This document shows, in pieces, positions 1 to 8,756 of a DNA stretch of 64,000 bases. The stretch covers positions 1-64,000 of the forward strand of contig NZ_UCNJ01000009.1 of NCBI RefSeq assembly GCF_900473965.1. The letters run 5' to 3'. The stretch's first letter is position 1. Every line of letters starts with the position of its first letter. The translations under genes and the position numbers were made by a program. This stretch comes from Synechococcus sp. UW179A. GTDB taxonomy: Bacteria > Cyanobacteriota > Cyanobacteriia > PCC-6307 > Cyanobiaceae. The notes below the pieces were generated by a model, which worked only from the letters and a program-made list of their open reading frames with translations, did not search any database and had not been told where the DNA came from.

Positions 1-938
1 TCCAGGCCATGGATGTCTCTGGTGCCTGGCGATTTAATCGAGGCTCCAGTGATGTTGTCTTGGTTTCATTAGACAATGGCATTGGCGATATCGCTGACAA
101 TGCTTCAGACATTCACGATGAAATCAGCCATGTCAATAATAAAACCGCTAAAAACAATAGGGACAAAAGACACCATGGACACCAAGCCATGAGCGTGATG
201 TCAGCCAAGCATGACAGCCAAAACTTAGCTGGCATCGCTCCTGGCAGTGAATTGTGGGCCTACAACGTCTACGACTCTGGAACACAACTTTATGATGCGA
301 TTGAAGGAGCAAAAGCCGATCGAGCGAGCAATCAACGTCTAGTTTTTCAAGGTGGAATCCAAGGAGATTGGTGGTCAAACGGAGCCAGCCAAGCAGATAT
401 GCAAACTGCCATTGATGAAACGGAAGATTACGGATTCTTCGCAATGGCAGCAGGTAATTATGGCGATAAAACTAGCGTCGCAGGAATTGCTCAAGCCGAA
501 GCGACCAATGGCAATGTTGCAAGTATTGGTGCTTTAGAGCACAGCGGAGCAATTAACGATGTCGATGGAATCACAAACTACGACAATCATGAACTTGCCG
601 ACTACTCCAACGCTGGAGCAAATTTAACTCTGGTTGCCCCTACAGATAGTCCTTCCATTAATGGTGATGGTGACATCACCGACTTCGGCGGCACGTCTTG
701 CGCAAACCCAAATGTGGCTGGTGTTGCTGCTTTAGTTTGGTCTGAAAATACTTGCCTCTCAGGCAGCGACGTACGTGATCTTTTGACCCACAGCGCCATG
801 GATCTTGGAGATCTTGGCCGCGACATCACCTTTGGCCATGGCTTGGTCAATGCAGAAGCCGCTGTTCGCCGTTCTCATGCACTTGCAGAGAACTATGAAC
901 TGGCAAGTTTCTACACCAACGATCAGTTCCTGGCCTGA
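1..938 (+). CDS. Subtilisin-like serine protease (S8), 3' part; first member of tandem array
   Basis: This gene enters from the left edge, so its N-terminal domain is missing; the reading frame is open at base 1 (partial Leu codon, then Gln-Ala-Met). The visible part is the catalytic domain. Counting from the Met at base 9, the subtilase triad reads as Asp22 in SLDNGIGD, His56 in HHGHQAMSVM and Ser230 in GGTSCANPN; AAGN supplies the oxyanion-hole Asn. The last residues, ENYELASFYTNDQFLA, are identical in the next two genes. The whole domain is homologous to the catalytic halves of the genes at 1433 and 4234 but clearly diverged from both. Substrate and location are unknown. Confidence 0.85.
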   Translation, partial: QAMDVSGAWRFNRGSSDVVLVSLDNGIGDIADNASDIHDEISHVNNKTAKNNRDKRHHGHQAMSVMSAKHDSQNLAGIAPGSELWAYNVYDSGTQLYDAIEGAKADRASNQRLVFQGGIQGDWWSNGASQADMQTAIDETEDYGFFAMAAGNYGDKTSVAGIAQAEATNGNVASIGALEHSGAINDVDGITNYDNHELADYSNAGANLTLVAPTDSPSINGDGDITDFGGTSCANPNVAGVAALVWSENTCLSGSDVRDLLTHSAMDLGDLGRDITFGHGLVNAEAAVRRSHALAENYELASFYTNDQFLA

Positions 939-968
939 TTGATCAACAACCCATCACACACACAGCAG

Positions 969-997
969 GGATCATCCCAATGGGGTGGTCCTTTGTT
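969..997 (+). terminator. Intrinsic terminator after protease 1
   Basis: A 10-bp stem (GGATCATCCC, loop AAT, GGGGTGGTCC, with two G-U pairs) is followed by a short T-rich run, 30 bases after the stop codon. It is a copy of the terminators at 3840 and 6662, with its left arm changed by compensable substitutions. Confidence 0.75.
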
Positions 998-1090
998 CAT
1001 GCAACAGAACCTTAAGCAAGTGCGGGTTAGTTGCCGACGGAGAAAGAGTCGCTCGACACGGGGGCGTCATGACATCCTCGAAGCCAGCCC

Positions 1091-1196
1091 ACAACATCAC
1101 CGCCGCACGATTGAACCTTAAGCATGGATCGCAGCGCCTGAGTGGATCTAGAAAAGCAGGCTCAACGTAACAGCTCAGGACTGAGCCCCAGCAACC
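1091..1196 (+). pseudogene. Duplicated 5' remnant of the gene at 6834
   Basis: This stretch aligns with 6815-6906, the upstream region and first codons of the intact gene at 6834. It keeps the ATG (1124-1126), GGATCTAGA and the AAGCAGGCTC that follows, and the similarity stops at the shared GCAACC. Codon 6 is TGA (Met-Asp-Arg-Ser-Ala-stop) where the intact gene has TTA. It is a non-coding scar left when the protease unit was copied. The longer open frame from 1142 through this region is an artefact of the same remnant. Confidence 0.75.
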
Positions 1197-1578
1197 AAAG
1201 CATGGACTCCGATGAGCGGAACAAGCGTTCAAATGACGCGCAGCAGCATCGGAGGGTTGATTCAGATCAGAACCTCAACAACGCTGATTTCAGGCCATGT
1301 CAACGGTCAGAGCTGAATCGAGTCACGTTGTGAGCAAAATCACAGCTGTCGTTGATGTCAATCAACGCATCAACCTGCAATTAGAAGGATGGTGAAGTCT
1401 CCGGAGATTCAACTCCACAATACTCTCCTCCAATGTTCAACACCAATTCGTTTTTTCTGAACCAATTTAAATCCTATTTTCAAGCCCCGAGAGGACGACG
1501 CTTCCAAACAAACCGATTCAACAAAGCGGAGCGTCTCGACAACACCCGCGGCGAGCAATACGGCCAGAAAGCCAACGA
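1197..1578 (+). repeat. Long direct repeat, copy A (promoter region and 5' end of protease 2)
   Basis: I found no difference between 1197-1578 and 3998-4379 (382 bases each). The repeat covers 236 bases upstream of the protease start plus the first codons. It must carry the promoter and ribosome binding region of both complete proteases; AGAAGGA about 46 bases before the ATG is the only purine-rich motif and lies too far away to be a normal Shine-Dalgarno. Confidence 0.9.
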
Positions 1579-3808
1579 TTTCGTGTCAAGAGCACAGACC
1601 GGTTTCAACCCTCGACTTAATGATGAAGAACGCTTTGAGGGTGATGCAACACAGTGGTCAAAAGTTGGTCACGGGCAACCAAGTGAAGCAAAGCCATGGT
1701 CAAGATCATTCAGAAGCATTGGACTTGACAGGGATCCAATTGGGTTCAAAAGCGCAGGAAATACAGACTTCAAGAAGTCAGGCAAGGCCTCGAAAAGCTT
1801 AGGACAAGGCTTTGAGAAAGCAAATATTCAGGATCAGCGCGATCCGTTCAAAAGCAATGTCTTAATGCACAACAAAGCCAACGGAATAGAAACCGAAACA
1901 GAAGGAGGCGTTTTCCCTGAGCTCAGCCGAGGAATCATTGATGATCGTGTTGCCTGGAGAGAAGAGTCCAGCAATGGGATCACACAAGCTGGCATCGGTC
2001 GAAACAACCTCCAAACAAATCTCATCAGAGGGGAACATTTCTTTGACCGCAATCTGAACCTGGGTTCAGTATTCGGGCTACAACGCATCTTTGACGCATC
2101 AGGTGATGCATCCAAAAAGGAAGTCTTTGAAGATGGTGCACTGGAAATCAGCTACAACAGGAATTACCTCAATAGTCTTAAAAACGAAATCGCACCCACT
2201 ATCAATTTCCCTGGGAGGGGATACGAATCAAGCCGGTTGTCAGCAACAGTTTCTGCAACCAAATCATCTACTGGCGAAGTAGTCGATCTTGGTAGCACTA
2301 CTCTCAATCTAGATCAAAACAGCTTCTATGTGAACCTCAAGGATCAACTGGAAGCGTCTGACAACTTACTTGACCGGCGCAGCATATGGAATATTGACGT
2401 CAATATTGATGCAACCTACGACAACGGGCTCAACATCAATCTCGAAGAATTCAACGAAAATATCACGATGATTGATGCCCTGGATGTCGGAAGTGGTTAT
2501 CGGGGAGATGTCACGGCTAACAATTTTACCTATCAAAACTACACCAGCACTTTCTTAGGCGATTGCTTCGGCTCCGGCAGAATTTATCACGGTCGTGGCG
2601 GCACAGATACAATCGTTCTGGATGGCATCAACAAAAGCGACATCCTTAAGTTCAACGGTAGTTCTGTCCACCAACTGGGGCAATCGGCAGCGGGCGGCGC
2701 GGCGCTTGGCGAACAAGCCTTCTACGGCGGCACTGTCTTCGACGTTCTCAATCTCAATAACGGAGACGAGCTCTATCTACAGGGCATTGAAACAATCTCC
2801 TGCGAAGATGGTGATATCCGGATCCGCGCCAATATGAGTGATTCCACCAAAGAGCAGTGGAACCTCCAGGCCATGGATGTCTCTGGTGCATGGCGCTTCA
2901 ATAGGGGAAGCAGTGATGTTGTTTTGGCATCACTAGATGCAGGACTTGGCGACTTAGAAGATCATCCAACAGATGTGCATGATGAAATCAGTCACGTCGT
3001 CAATCAGACCAATAAAAACGATACTGGAACTCAACATGGACACAAAGCCATGAGTGTCATGGGTGCTAAACATGGCAATGGTGGAATTGCAGGAATTGCA
3101 CCAAATAGCACTCTTTGGGCATTTACTGGTGGGGAATACAGGGATGGCCAAAGCCATCATCAAAATATTCAGGATGTCATTGGCCTGAGGGATGAAGACC
3201 AGAGGGTTGTATTTCAAGGTGGGTATCAGGGTGATCACTGGTGGAATACAGGCACTCACACAGAAGAGCAGATGCAAGCATCCTTGGATGCCACTGGCGA
3301 GTGGGGTTTTCATGCAATCGCATCAGGCAATTTCAGTGATTACAACAGTGTGTCGGGAGTTGCACAGGCAGAAAGCACCAATGACAACATTGCCAGCATT
3401 GGCGCACTTGAATTCACAGGCACTGAAGAAATTGATGGGATCACAAACATCACTGGCTACCAAATGGCTGACTATTCCAATCGTGGAGACAATTTGACTT
3501 ATGTCGCACCGACAGATAGTCGCGCCATTAACGCCAACGGTGACATCAGCATCTACGATGGAACATCCTGTGCCAACCCCAATGCTGCTGGGGTTGCTGC
3601 TCTTGTCTGGAGTGAGAACACTGACCTTGTTGGCGGTGAGCTGCGCGAAATCCTGACCCAAAGTGCAATGGATCTCGGAGACGTTGGCCGGGACAACACC
3701 TATGGCCATGGCTTACTCAATGCTGAAGCAGCAGTCCGCCGTTCTCATGCACTTGCAGAGAACTATGAACTTGCAAGTTTCTACACCAACGATCAGTTCC
3801 TGGCCTGA
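1433..3808 (+). CDS. Subtilisin-like serine protease (S8) with long N-terminal region; second array member
   Basis: This 791-residue protein has an N-terminal region of about 480 residues followed by a subtilase domain. The predicted triad is Asp502 (SLDAGLGD), His535 (HGHKAMSVMGA) and Ser712 (GTSCANPN). The N-terminal region lacks a classical signal peptide; it is rich in Asn, Gly and Asp and contains GRGGTDTIVLDG, reminiscent of a single degenerate RTX-type repeat, so type I secretion is possible but not shown. The C-terminus ENYELASFYTNDQFLA is shared with its neighbours. The first 49 codons are identical to the gene at 4234, and so is a block near 1850-2135; intervening blocks and the catalytic domain differ. 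It is probably transcribed alone, ending at the terminator at 3840. Confidence 0.85.
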   Translation: MFNTNSFFLNQFKSYFQAPRGRRFQTNRFNKAERLDNTRGEQYGQKANDFVSRAQTGFNPRLNDEERFEGDATQWSKVGHGQPSEAKPWSRSFRSIGLDRDPIGFKSAGNTDFKKSGKASKSLGQGFEKANIQDQRDPFKSNVLMHNKANGIETETEGGVFPELSRGIIDDRVAWREESSNGITQAGIGRNNLQTNLIRGEHFFDRNLNLGSVFGLQRIFDASGDASKKEVFEDGALEISYNRNYLNSLKNEIAPTINFPGRGYESSRLSATVSATKSSTGEVVDLGSTTLNLDQNSFYVNLKDQLEASDNLLDRRSIWNIDVNIDATYDNGLNINLEEFNENITMIDALDVGSGYRGDVTANNFTYQNYTSTFLGDCFGSGRIYHGRGGTDTIVLDGINKSDILKFNGSSVHQLGQSAAGGAALGEQAFYGGTVFDVLNLNNGDELYLQGIETISCEDGDIRIRANMSDSTKEQWNLQAMDVSGAWRFNRGSSDVVLASLDAGLGDLEDHPTDVHDEISHVVNQTNKNDTGTQHGHKAMSVMGAKHGNGGIAGIAPNSTLWAFTGGEYRDGQSHHQNIQDVIGLRDEDQRVVFQGGYQGDHWWNTGTHTEEQMQASLDATGEWGFHAIASGNFSDYNSVSGVAQAESTNDNIASIGALEFTGTEEIDGITNITGYQMADYSNRGDNLTYVAPTDSRAINANGDISIYDGTSCANPNAAGVAALVWSENTDLVGGELREILTQSAMDLGDVGRDNTYGHGLLNAEAAVRRSHALAENYELASFYTNDQFLA

Positions 3809-3839
3809 GTGATCCACCACGTATTGGTCACATCGGCAA

Positions 3840-3867
3840 GGACCACCCCGATGGGGTGGTCCTTTTT
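3840..3867 (+). terminator. Intrinsic terminator after protease 2
   Basis: A perfect 10-bp stem, GGACCACCCC with loop GAT and GGGGTGGTCC, is followed by TTTTT. It sits 31 bases after the stop codon. Confidence 0.9.
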
Positions 3868-3908
3868 CATTGCATCCTCGGAGCAAGGAAATACCATTTC
3901 CGCCCGCA

Positions 3909-3997
3909 CGATTGAACCTTAAGCATGGATCACAGCGCCTGAGTGGATCTAGAGAAGCAGACTCGACGTACCAGCTCAGGACTGAGCCCCAGCAACC
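3909..3997 (+). pseudogene. Second duplicated 5' remnant of the gene at 6834
   Basis: It matches 6815-6906 and the remnant at 1091-1196. It keeps ATG GAT CAC AGC GCC but again has TGA at codon 6, then GTGGATCTAGAGAAGCAG as in the intact gene. Similarity to 6834 ends at GCAACC (3992-3997), the same base as in the first remnant, which fixes the duplication junction. Confidence 0.75.
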
Positions 3998-4379
3998 AAA
4001 GCATGGACTCCGATGAGCGGAACAAGCGTTCAAATGACGCGCAGCAGCATCGGAGGGTTGATTCAGATCAGAACCTCAACAACGCTGATTTCAGGCCATG
4101 TCAACGGTCAGAGCTGAATCGAGTCACGTTGTGAGCAAAATCACAGCTGTCGTTGATGTCAATCAACGCATCAACCTGCAATTAGAAGGATGGTGAAGTC
4201 TCCGGAGATTCAACTCCACAATACTCTCCTCCAATGTTCAACACCAATTCGTTTTTTCTGAACCAATTTAAATCCTATTTTCAAGCCCCGAGAGGACGAC
4301 GCTTCCAAACAAACCGATTCAACAAAGCGGAGCGTCTCGACAACACCCGCGGCGAGCAATACGGCCAGAAAGCCAACGA
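3998..4379 (+). repeat. Long direct repeat, copy B (promoter region and 5' end of protease 3)
   Basis: It is identical on reading to 1197-1578. The first difference is at the third base of an Asp/Glu codon just after the repeat (GAT against GAG). Confidence 0.9.
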
Positions 4380-6630
4380 GTTCGTGTCAAGAGCACAGAC
4401 CGGTTTCAACCCTCGATCTGATGGTGAAACACACTTTGAGCGTGATGCAACACAATGGTCAAAAGTTGGTCGCGGGCAACCAGGTGAAGCAAAAACATGG
4501 TCAAGATCATTCAGAAGCATTGGACTTGACAGGGATCCAATTGAGTTCAAAAGCTCAGGAAATACAGACTCCAAGAAGTCAGGCAAGGCCTCGAAAAGCT
4601 TGGGCCAAGGCTTTGAGAGAGCAAATACTGAGAAGCAGCCAGATCTTTTCAAAAGCAATGTCTTAATGCACAACAAAGCCAACGGAATAGAAACCGAAAC
4701 AGAAGGAGGCGTTTTCCCTGAGCTCAGCCGAGGAATCATTGATGATCGTGTTGCCTGGAGAGAAGAGTCCAGCAATGGGATCACACAAGCTGGCATCGGT
4801 CGAAACAACCTCCAAACAAATCTCATCAGAGGGGAACATTTCTTTGACCGCAATCTGAACCTGGGTTCAGTATTCGGGCTACAACGCATCTTTGACGCAT
4901 CAGGTGATGCATCCAAAAAGGAAGTCTTTGAAGATGGCGCGCTGGAAATCAGCTACAACAAGAACTACCTCAGCAGTCTCAAAAACATCCATGCCCCTAA
5001 ATTCAATCTCTGGGGGGGCATGAGCTTCAATTTGCCTGGCTCGGTATCGGCAACAGTTTCTGCCACCAAATCATCCACTGGCGAAGTTGTTGATCTTGGC
5101 AGCACCACTCTCAACCTTGATCAAAACAGCTTCTACGTGAATCTTAAGGATCAACTGGAAGCATCTGACAGCTTACTTGACCGACGCAGCACATGGAATA
5201 TTGACGTCGATATTGATGCAACCTACGCCAACGGGCTCAACATCAATCTCGAAGACTTTAGTGAAAACATCACCATGATTGATGCCCTGGATGTGGGAAG
5301 TGGTTATCGAGGTGACGTCAGCGCAAATACATTCACGTATAACAATGTAAGCTGGGCCGATTCCTTCGACACCGGCAGGATTTATCGTGGTCGTGGCGGC
5401 ACAGACACTCTTGTGCTCGATGACATCAGCAAAAGCGATATCCTTGAATTCAACGGTAGTTCTGTTAATCAACTGGGGCAATCGGCAGCCGGCGGCGCGG
5501 CACTTGGCGAACAAGCATTCTACGGCGGCACTGTCTTTGACGTTCTCAATCTCAACAACGGAGACGAGCTGTATCTGCAGGGCATTGAAACAATCTCCTG
5601 CGAAGATGGTGATATCCGGATCCGCGCCAATATGAGTGATTCCACCAAAGAGCAGTGGAACCTCCAGGCCATGGATGTCTCTGGTGCCTGGCGATTTAAT
5701 CGAGGCTCCAGTGATGTGGTGATGGTTTCTCTTGATTCTGGCATTGGTGATATTGCTGGCAATGCTGATGACATTGACGATGAAATTGATCATGTCGTCA
5801 ACAAAACAAGCAAAAACACTTGCGCCTTAGCCAAGGACCGTGATCATGGCCATCACTCAATGAGCGTCATGGGAGCGCGTCACGATTCGCAGGGAATTGC
5901 GGGGATCGCTCCAGGCAGCCAAATGTGGGCTTATCAAGTCTGGGATCCAGGCTTTCACGGAGCAATCGAAGATGCAAAAGCTGACAGAGAATCTCATGAA
6001 CGGCTTGTGTTTCAGAATGGTGCGAGTTGGAGTCTTGAAGGGCGTTGGGGACCCAGTGGAAACACCGACTCGATTACCGAAGAACAAATGATGGAATCTC
6101 TGGCTGAGACAGAAGATTATGGATTCTTCTCAGTAGCAGCAGGAAATGACTGGTCCAGAGATGGTGTCAGCACTTACAATCTTGCACATTTCCAAACCGA
6201 CTTTGGGAACATTGCGAGCGTCGGCGCTGTTCAGTTCACAGCAACTGATGAGATCGACAACATCACCAATGTTACCGACACTCAAATCGCTGGATATTCC
6301 AATCAAGGCGATGACCTGACCCTCTCCGCACCCACTGACAGCAGAGCTGTCAATGGAGACGGTGATATCAGAGACTTCGGTGGAACGTCCTGTGCCAACC
6401 CAAATGTGGCCGGTGTTGCTGCTTTGGTTTGGTCTGAGAACACCTCTCTGTCGGGCAGCGATGTGCGTGATCTTTTGACCTATAGCGCCATGGATCTTGG
6501 AGCTGCAGGTCGCGATGATGCTTTTGGTCATGGCATGGTCAATGCAGAAGCTGCAGTCCGCCGTTCTCATGCCCTTGCAGAGAACTATGAACTGGCAAGT
6601 TTCTATACCAACGATCAGTTCCTGGCCTGA
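4234..6630 (+). CDS. Subtilisin-like serine protease (S8) with long N-terminal region; third array member
   Basis: This 798-residue paralogue of the gene at 1433 has the same architecture. The predicted triad is Asp501 (SLDSGIGD), His538 (HGHHSMSVMGA) and Ser719 (GTSCANPN). An insertion before the catalytic His (NTCALAKDRD) and a different loop (SLEGRWGPSGNTD) distinguish it. The N-terminal region carries the same GRGGTDTLVLDD motif and the conserved block ending in NLQAMDVSGAWRF. The C-terminal tail is identical to the other two. Its catalytic domain resembles protease 1 more than protease 2 in places (SGSDVRDLLT, FGGTSCANPNV), suggesting shuffling among copies. A strong terminator follows at 6662. 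Confidence 0.85.
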   Translation: MFNTNSFFLNQFKSYFQAPRGRRFQTNRFNKAERLDNTRGEQYGQKANEFVSRAQTGFNPRSDGETHFERDATQWSKVGRGQPGEAKTWSRSFRSIGLDRDPIEFKSSGNTDSKKSGKASKSLGQGFERANTEKQPDLFKSNVLMHNKANGIETETEGGVFPELSRGIIDDRVAWREESSNGITQAGIGRNNLQTNLIRGEHFFDRNLNLGSVFGLQRIFDASGDASKKEVFEDGALEISYNKNYLSSLKNIHAPKFNLWGGMSFNLPGSVSATVSATKSSTGEVVDLGSTTLNLDQNSFYVNLKDQLEASDSLLDRRSTWNIDVDIDATYANGLNINLEDFSENITMIDALDVGSGYRGDVSANTFTYNNVSWADSFDTGRIYRGRGGTDTLVLDDISKSDILEFNGSSVNQLGQSAAGGAALGEQAFYGGTVFDVLNLNNGDELYLQGIETISCEDGDIRIRANMSDSTKEQWNLQAMDVSGAWRFNRGSSDVVMVSLDSGIGDIAGNADDIDDEIDHVVNKTSKNTCALAKDRDHGHHSMSVMGARHDSQGIAGIAPGSQMWAYQVWDPGFHGAIEDAKADRESHERLVFQNGASWSLEGRWGPSGNTDSITEEQMMESLAETEDYGFFSVAAGNDWSRDGVSTYNLAHFQTDFGNIASVGAVQFTATDEIDNITNVTDTQIAGYSNQGDDLTLSAPTDSRAVNGDGDIRDFGGTSCANPNVAGVAALVWSENTSLSGSDVRDLLTYSAMDLGAAGRDDAFGHGMVNAEAAVRRSHALAENYELASFYTNDQFLA

Positions 6631-6661
6631 TTGGTCCACAACCCATCGCACACAGCAGCAA

Positions 6662-6690
6662 GGACCACTCCGCCGGGGTGGTCCTTTTTT
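6662..6690 (+). terminator. Intrinsic terminator after protease 3
   Basis: The stem GGACCACTCC / GGGGTGGTCC has a GCC loop and is followed by TTTTTT. It lies 31 bases after the stop, as in the other two copies. Confidence 0.9.
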
Positions 6691-6833
6691 AAATGCATCA
6701 GATTGGAATGCATCAAAACTCTCAGCCCAGCAAGAGTCAGTCTTCGACTGAGGAACAGTCGATCAGCACATGCCTGTCATGACATCCTCGAAACAAAGCA
6801 ACACCATCACTCCCGCTCGATTGAACCGTGAAC

Positions 6834-7361
6834 ATGGATCACAGCGCATTACTGGATCTAGAGAAGCAGGCTCGGCGAAGCGGTTCAGGACTGACCGCCA
6901 GCAACCTGGTGGGGTGCTGGCAGCTGAACACCATCTGGGCCAAGGGACAAACCAAAGCCAGTGTCCTCAACGGCTGGCTGCTGCGACGCATCGGCGCCTG
7001 CCTTGAGATCAGCAATGGATCAGGCGATCGTCTTCAACTGCGCAACGCCGTGAACCTGTCAGGTCTCACCCTCCAGTTCACAGGCCCAGGCGAACTGAAT
7101 GGCCGCCAACCACTGCTGAAATTCCGCTTTGAGCAAGTGGAACTGCTGCTCGGCCGCTTGACGCTGTTGAAGCGTGAATTGCCATCACCGGAAAAAGGTC
7201 GGGAGCCGTTTTTTGCCCTGATTAGCCGCAGCCAAGAGGGGTGGTTGGTTGCACGAGGCCGGGGCGGAGGGTTGGCCTTGTGGACCCTCAGGGATTCAGA
7301 CGCTGCTCGGACCAGCCATCTTGAGCGGTCCAGCAACGGCGAAGGTGGGGATGGGGCTTGA
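6834..7361 (+). CDS. Conserved hypothetical protein; intact parent of the array remnants
   Basis: A 175-residue soluble protein with no signal peptide. It contains LVGCWQLNTIW near residue 25 and ends with a beta-rich segment (FFALISRSQEGWLVARGRGG). That start-and-end pattern recalls lipocalin-like or PAP/fibrillin proteins, but this is only a resemblance. An in-frame GTG lies six bases upstream (6828); I prefer the ATG at 6834 because the ATG, not the GTG, is kept in both duplicated remnants. The 3' end overlaps the minus-strand gene ending at 7288 by 74 bases. Confidence 0.75.
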   Translation: MDHSALLDLEKQARRSGSGLTASNLVGCWQLNTIWAKGQTKASVLNGWLLRRIGACLEISNGSGDRLQLRNAVNLSGLTLQFTGPGELNGRQPLLKFRFEQVELLLGRLTLLKRELPSPEKGREPFFALISRSQEGWLVARGRGGGLALWTLRDSDAARTSHLERSSNGEGGDGA

Positions 7362-7848
7362 GGTCGAGCTGCTCCACACGATCCAGGGCAATGCGCATGA
7401 TCAGCAGATGATCGGAGATCGGCTCGTCATCGGCAACTTCTTGCGGCCAAGGCCCTTGCGAATGAAAGGGTTGACCAGGAGACGGCCAGGCCCAGACCAT
7501 GCGACCGGACGGTGACAGGCGTTGCCAATGATCGAGCAACGTCTCCGGTTCCTGCTCAGCACTGACCAGAACCGCCGTGCCACGCAGACGAAACTGCTCT
7601 CTAGCCTTGCGGAACAGCCAGCAGAGTTCAACCCTCGGCTGACTCAGCAGCTCAGAAGGCTTATCACTGCGCACGTCGGTGAGCAGCTCCAGTTCTCCTG
7701 CAGAACTCCAACCTCGAAACACCAGGGTGCGCACGCGGGGCGTCCCGTCTGATGCAGCAGTGGCCAGCTGCAGCCAGGTGGCTCCAGGTGATCGTCCCTC
7801 ACGTTGACGAGCTCCACGCACGACTGCGCGCCAGGGAGGCAGACTCAT
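7288..7848 (-). CDS. Pyridoxamine 5'-phosphate oxidase-related FMN-binding protein (Alr4036-like)
   Basis: A 186-residue protein beginning MSLPPWRAVVRGARQREGR, then the flavin-binding barrel typical of pyridoxamine phosphate oxidase relatives (WLQLATAASDGTPRVRTLVF, ELELLTDVRSDKPSEL). The family binds FMN; the natural substrate of this cyanobacterial subgroup is not established. I chose the start 13 bases after the upstream stop (TCAGGA precedes it); an alternative start at 7875 would overlap the upstream gene by 14 bases. It is probably co-transcribed with the redoxin-like gene at 7862-8638. Confidence 0.75.
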   Translation of the reverse strand: MSLPPWRAVVRGARQREGRSPGATWLQLATAASDGTPRVRTLVFRGWSSAGELELLTDVRSDKPSELLSQPRVELCWLFRKAREQFRLRGTAVLVSAEQEPETLLDHWQRLSPSGRMVWAWPSPGQPFHSQGPWPQEVADDEPISDHLLIMRIALDRVEQLDLKPHPHLRRCWTAQDGWSEQRLNP

Positions 7849-7861
7849 CACAGTGTCCTGA

Positions 7862-8638
7862 TCAATCGGCATCATTCAGCCAGGGATCGAGAAATGCAAG
7901 TGGGCGCTGCATTGTTGCCGAAAATCCAAGGATGCCACGATCGCGGTAGACGTAGAGGAGGGAATCGTCGCTATCCAGCAGGAAGGTACCGCCGCGCTGC
8001 GTGATGAAGCGATCATCCGGCACGTACGTGCTCCAGTGACGGAGCACCTCATTCATGTTGCGCAGGCGAACCGTGGCCAGCTCAAATGGGCGCTGGAAAC
8101 CCTCGCCGCCAGCCCGCCGGAACAGAGCGGCAGGAATCGGAGGCAGAACTCCTGTCGACACGGTTTCATCAGCATCAAAGCGTTGAGCCGCTGAACGGTC
8201 GCCGGTGTAGCCACGCAACACCTCGGCCAGAGTTCCTGGGGAACCAACGCCGGCACACATCAGCAGAAGCGATGGCCAGGGCCCTCCTGGAGCCTGAAGA
8301 CCGGGAGATAGGCCAAGAGCCTGATGCAACTGGGAATCAGGCTCCACCTGAAGCAACTCCTGCGGCATCCCCGTAAACGAGCAGAAGCGCTCTGCCCCTG
8401 CCTGATCGCCAATCGCAATGGCGAGGGGGCGAATCCCTGCCTGTTCGAGCCTGGGCAGCGCAGGGACTAACGCCTGGGCATATTCCATCGAATCAAAGTC
8501 ACCAAGCTGTGTCAGCAGCAGAATCAGACGCTTGAAGCCCTGATCATGGACTTGACTCTCTGCAATACGTTCCAACAGTGCTTCTGGTGCTTTCATGAAA
8601 GGGCTGTCAACAGTGCCTCGTAGAGGTCCGACCTGCAT
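7862..8638 (-). CDS. Peroxiredoxin-like (AhpC/TSA fold) protein without a peroxidatic Cys
   Basis: From the Met at 8638 the protein has 258 residues. The order of elements (FKRLILLLTQLGDFDSMEYAQ, then LEQAGIRPLAIAIGDQAGAERFC, then a segment around LLYVYRDRGILGFS) follows the PRX-like/AhpC-TSA family. At the site where peroxiredoxins carry Cys, this protein has GDFDS with no Cys, so thiol peroxidase activity is doubtful. The ORF can be extended to 8758, but the extension looks unlike coding sequence and would abut the divergent gene at 8757. Confidence 0.65.
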   Translation of the reverse strand: MQVGPLRGTVDSPFMKAPEALLERIAESQVHDQGFKRLILLLTQLGDFDSMEYAQALVPALPRLEQAGIRPLAIAIGDQAGAERFCSFTGMPQELLQVEPDSQLHQALGLSPGLQAPGGPWPSLLLMCAGVGSPGTLAEVLRGYTGDRSAAQRFDADETVSTGVLPPIPAALFRRAGGEGFQRPFELATVRLRNMNEVLRHWSTYVPDDRFITQRGGTFLLDSDDSLLYVYRDRGILGFSATMQRPLAFLDPWLNDAD

Positions 8639-8756
8639 GACAGCATGGTCTGTTTGGCCCGCAAACGGTGAGCGATGACTCCCACTCTCCGACGAGTGGA
8701 GCTTGCCGACAAGCCGTGCTCTGTGCAGCGTGGGGACAGCACAGACAAGTCTGACC

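Noticed and set aside
4281-4916. Long minus-strand frame under protease 3
   Set aside because: Its counterpart is broken in the homologous protease 2 (only 1834-2115 remains open), as expected for a shadow frame.
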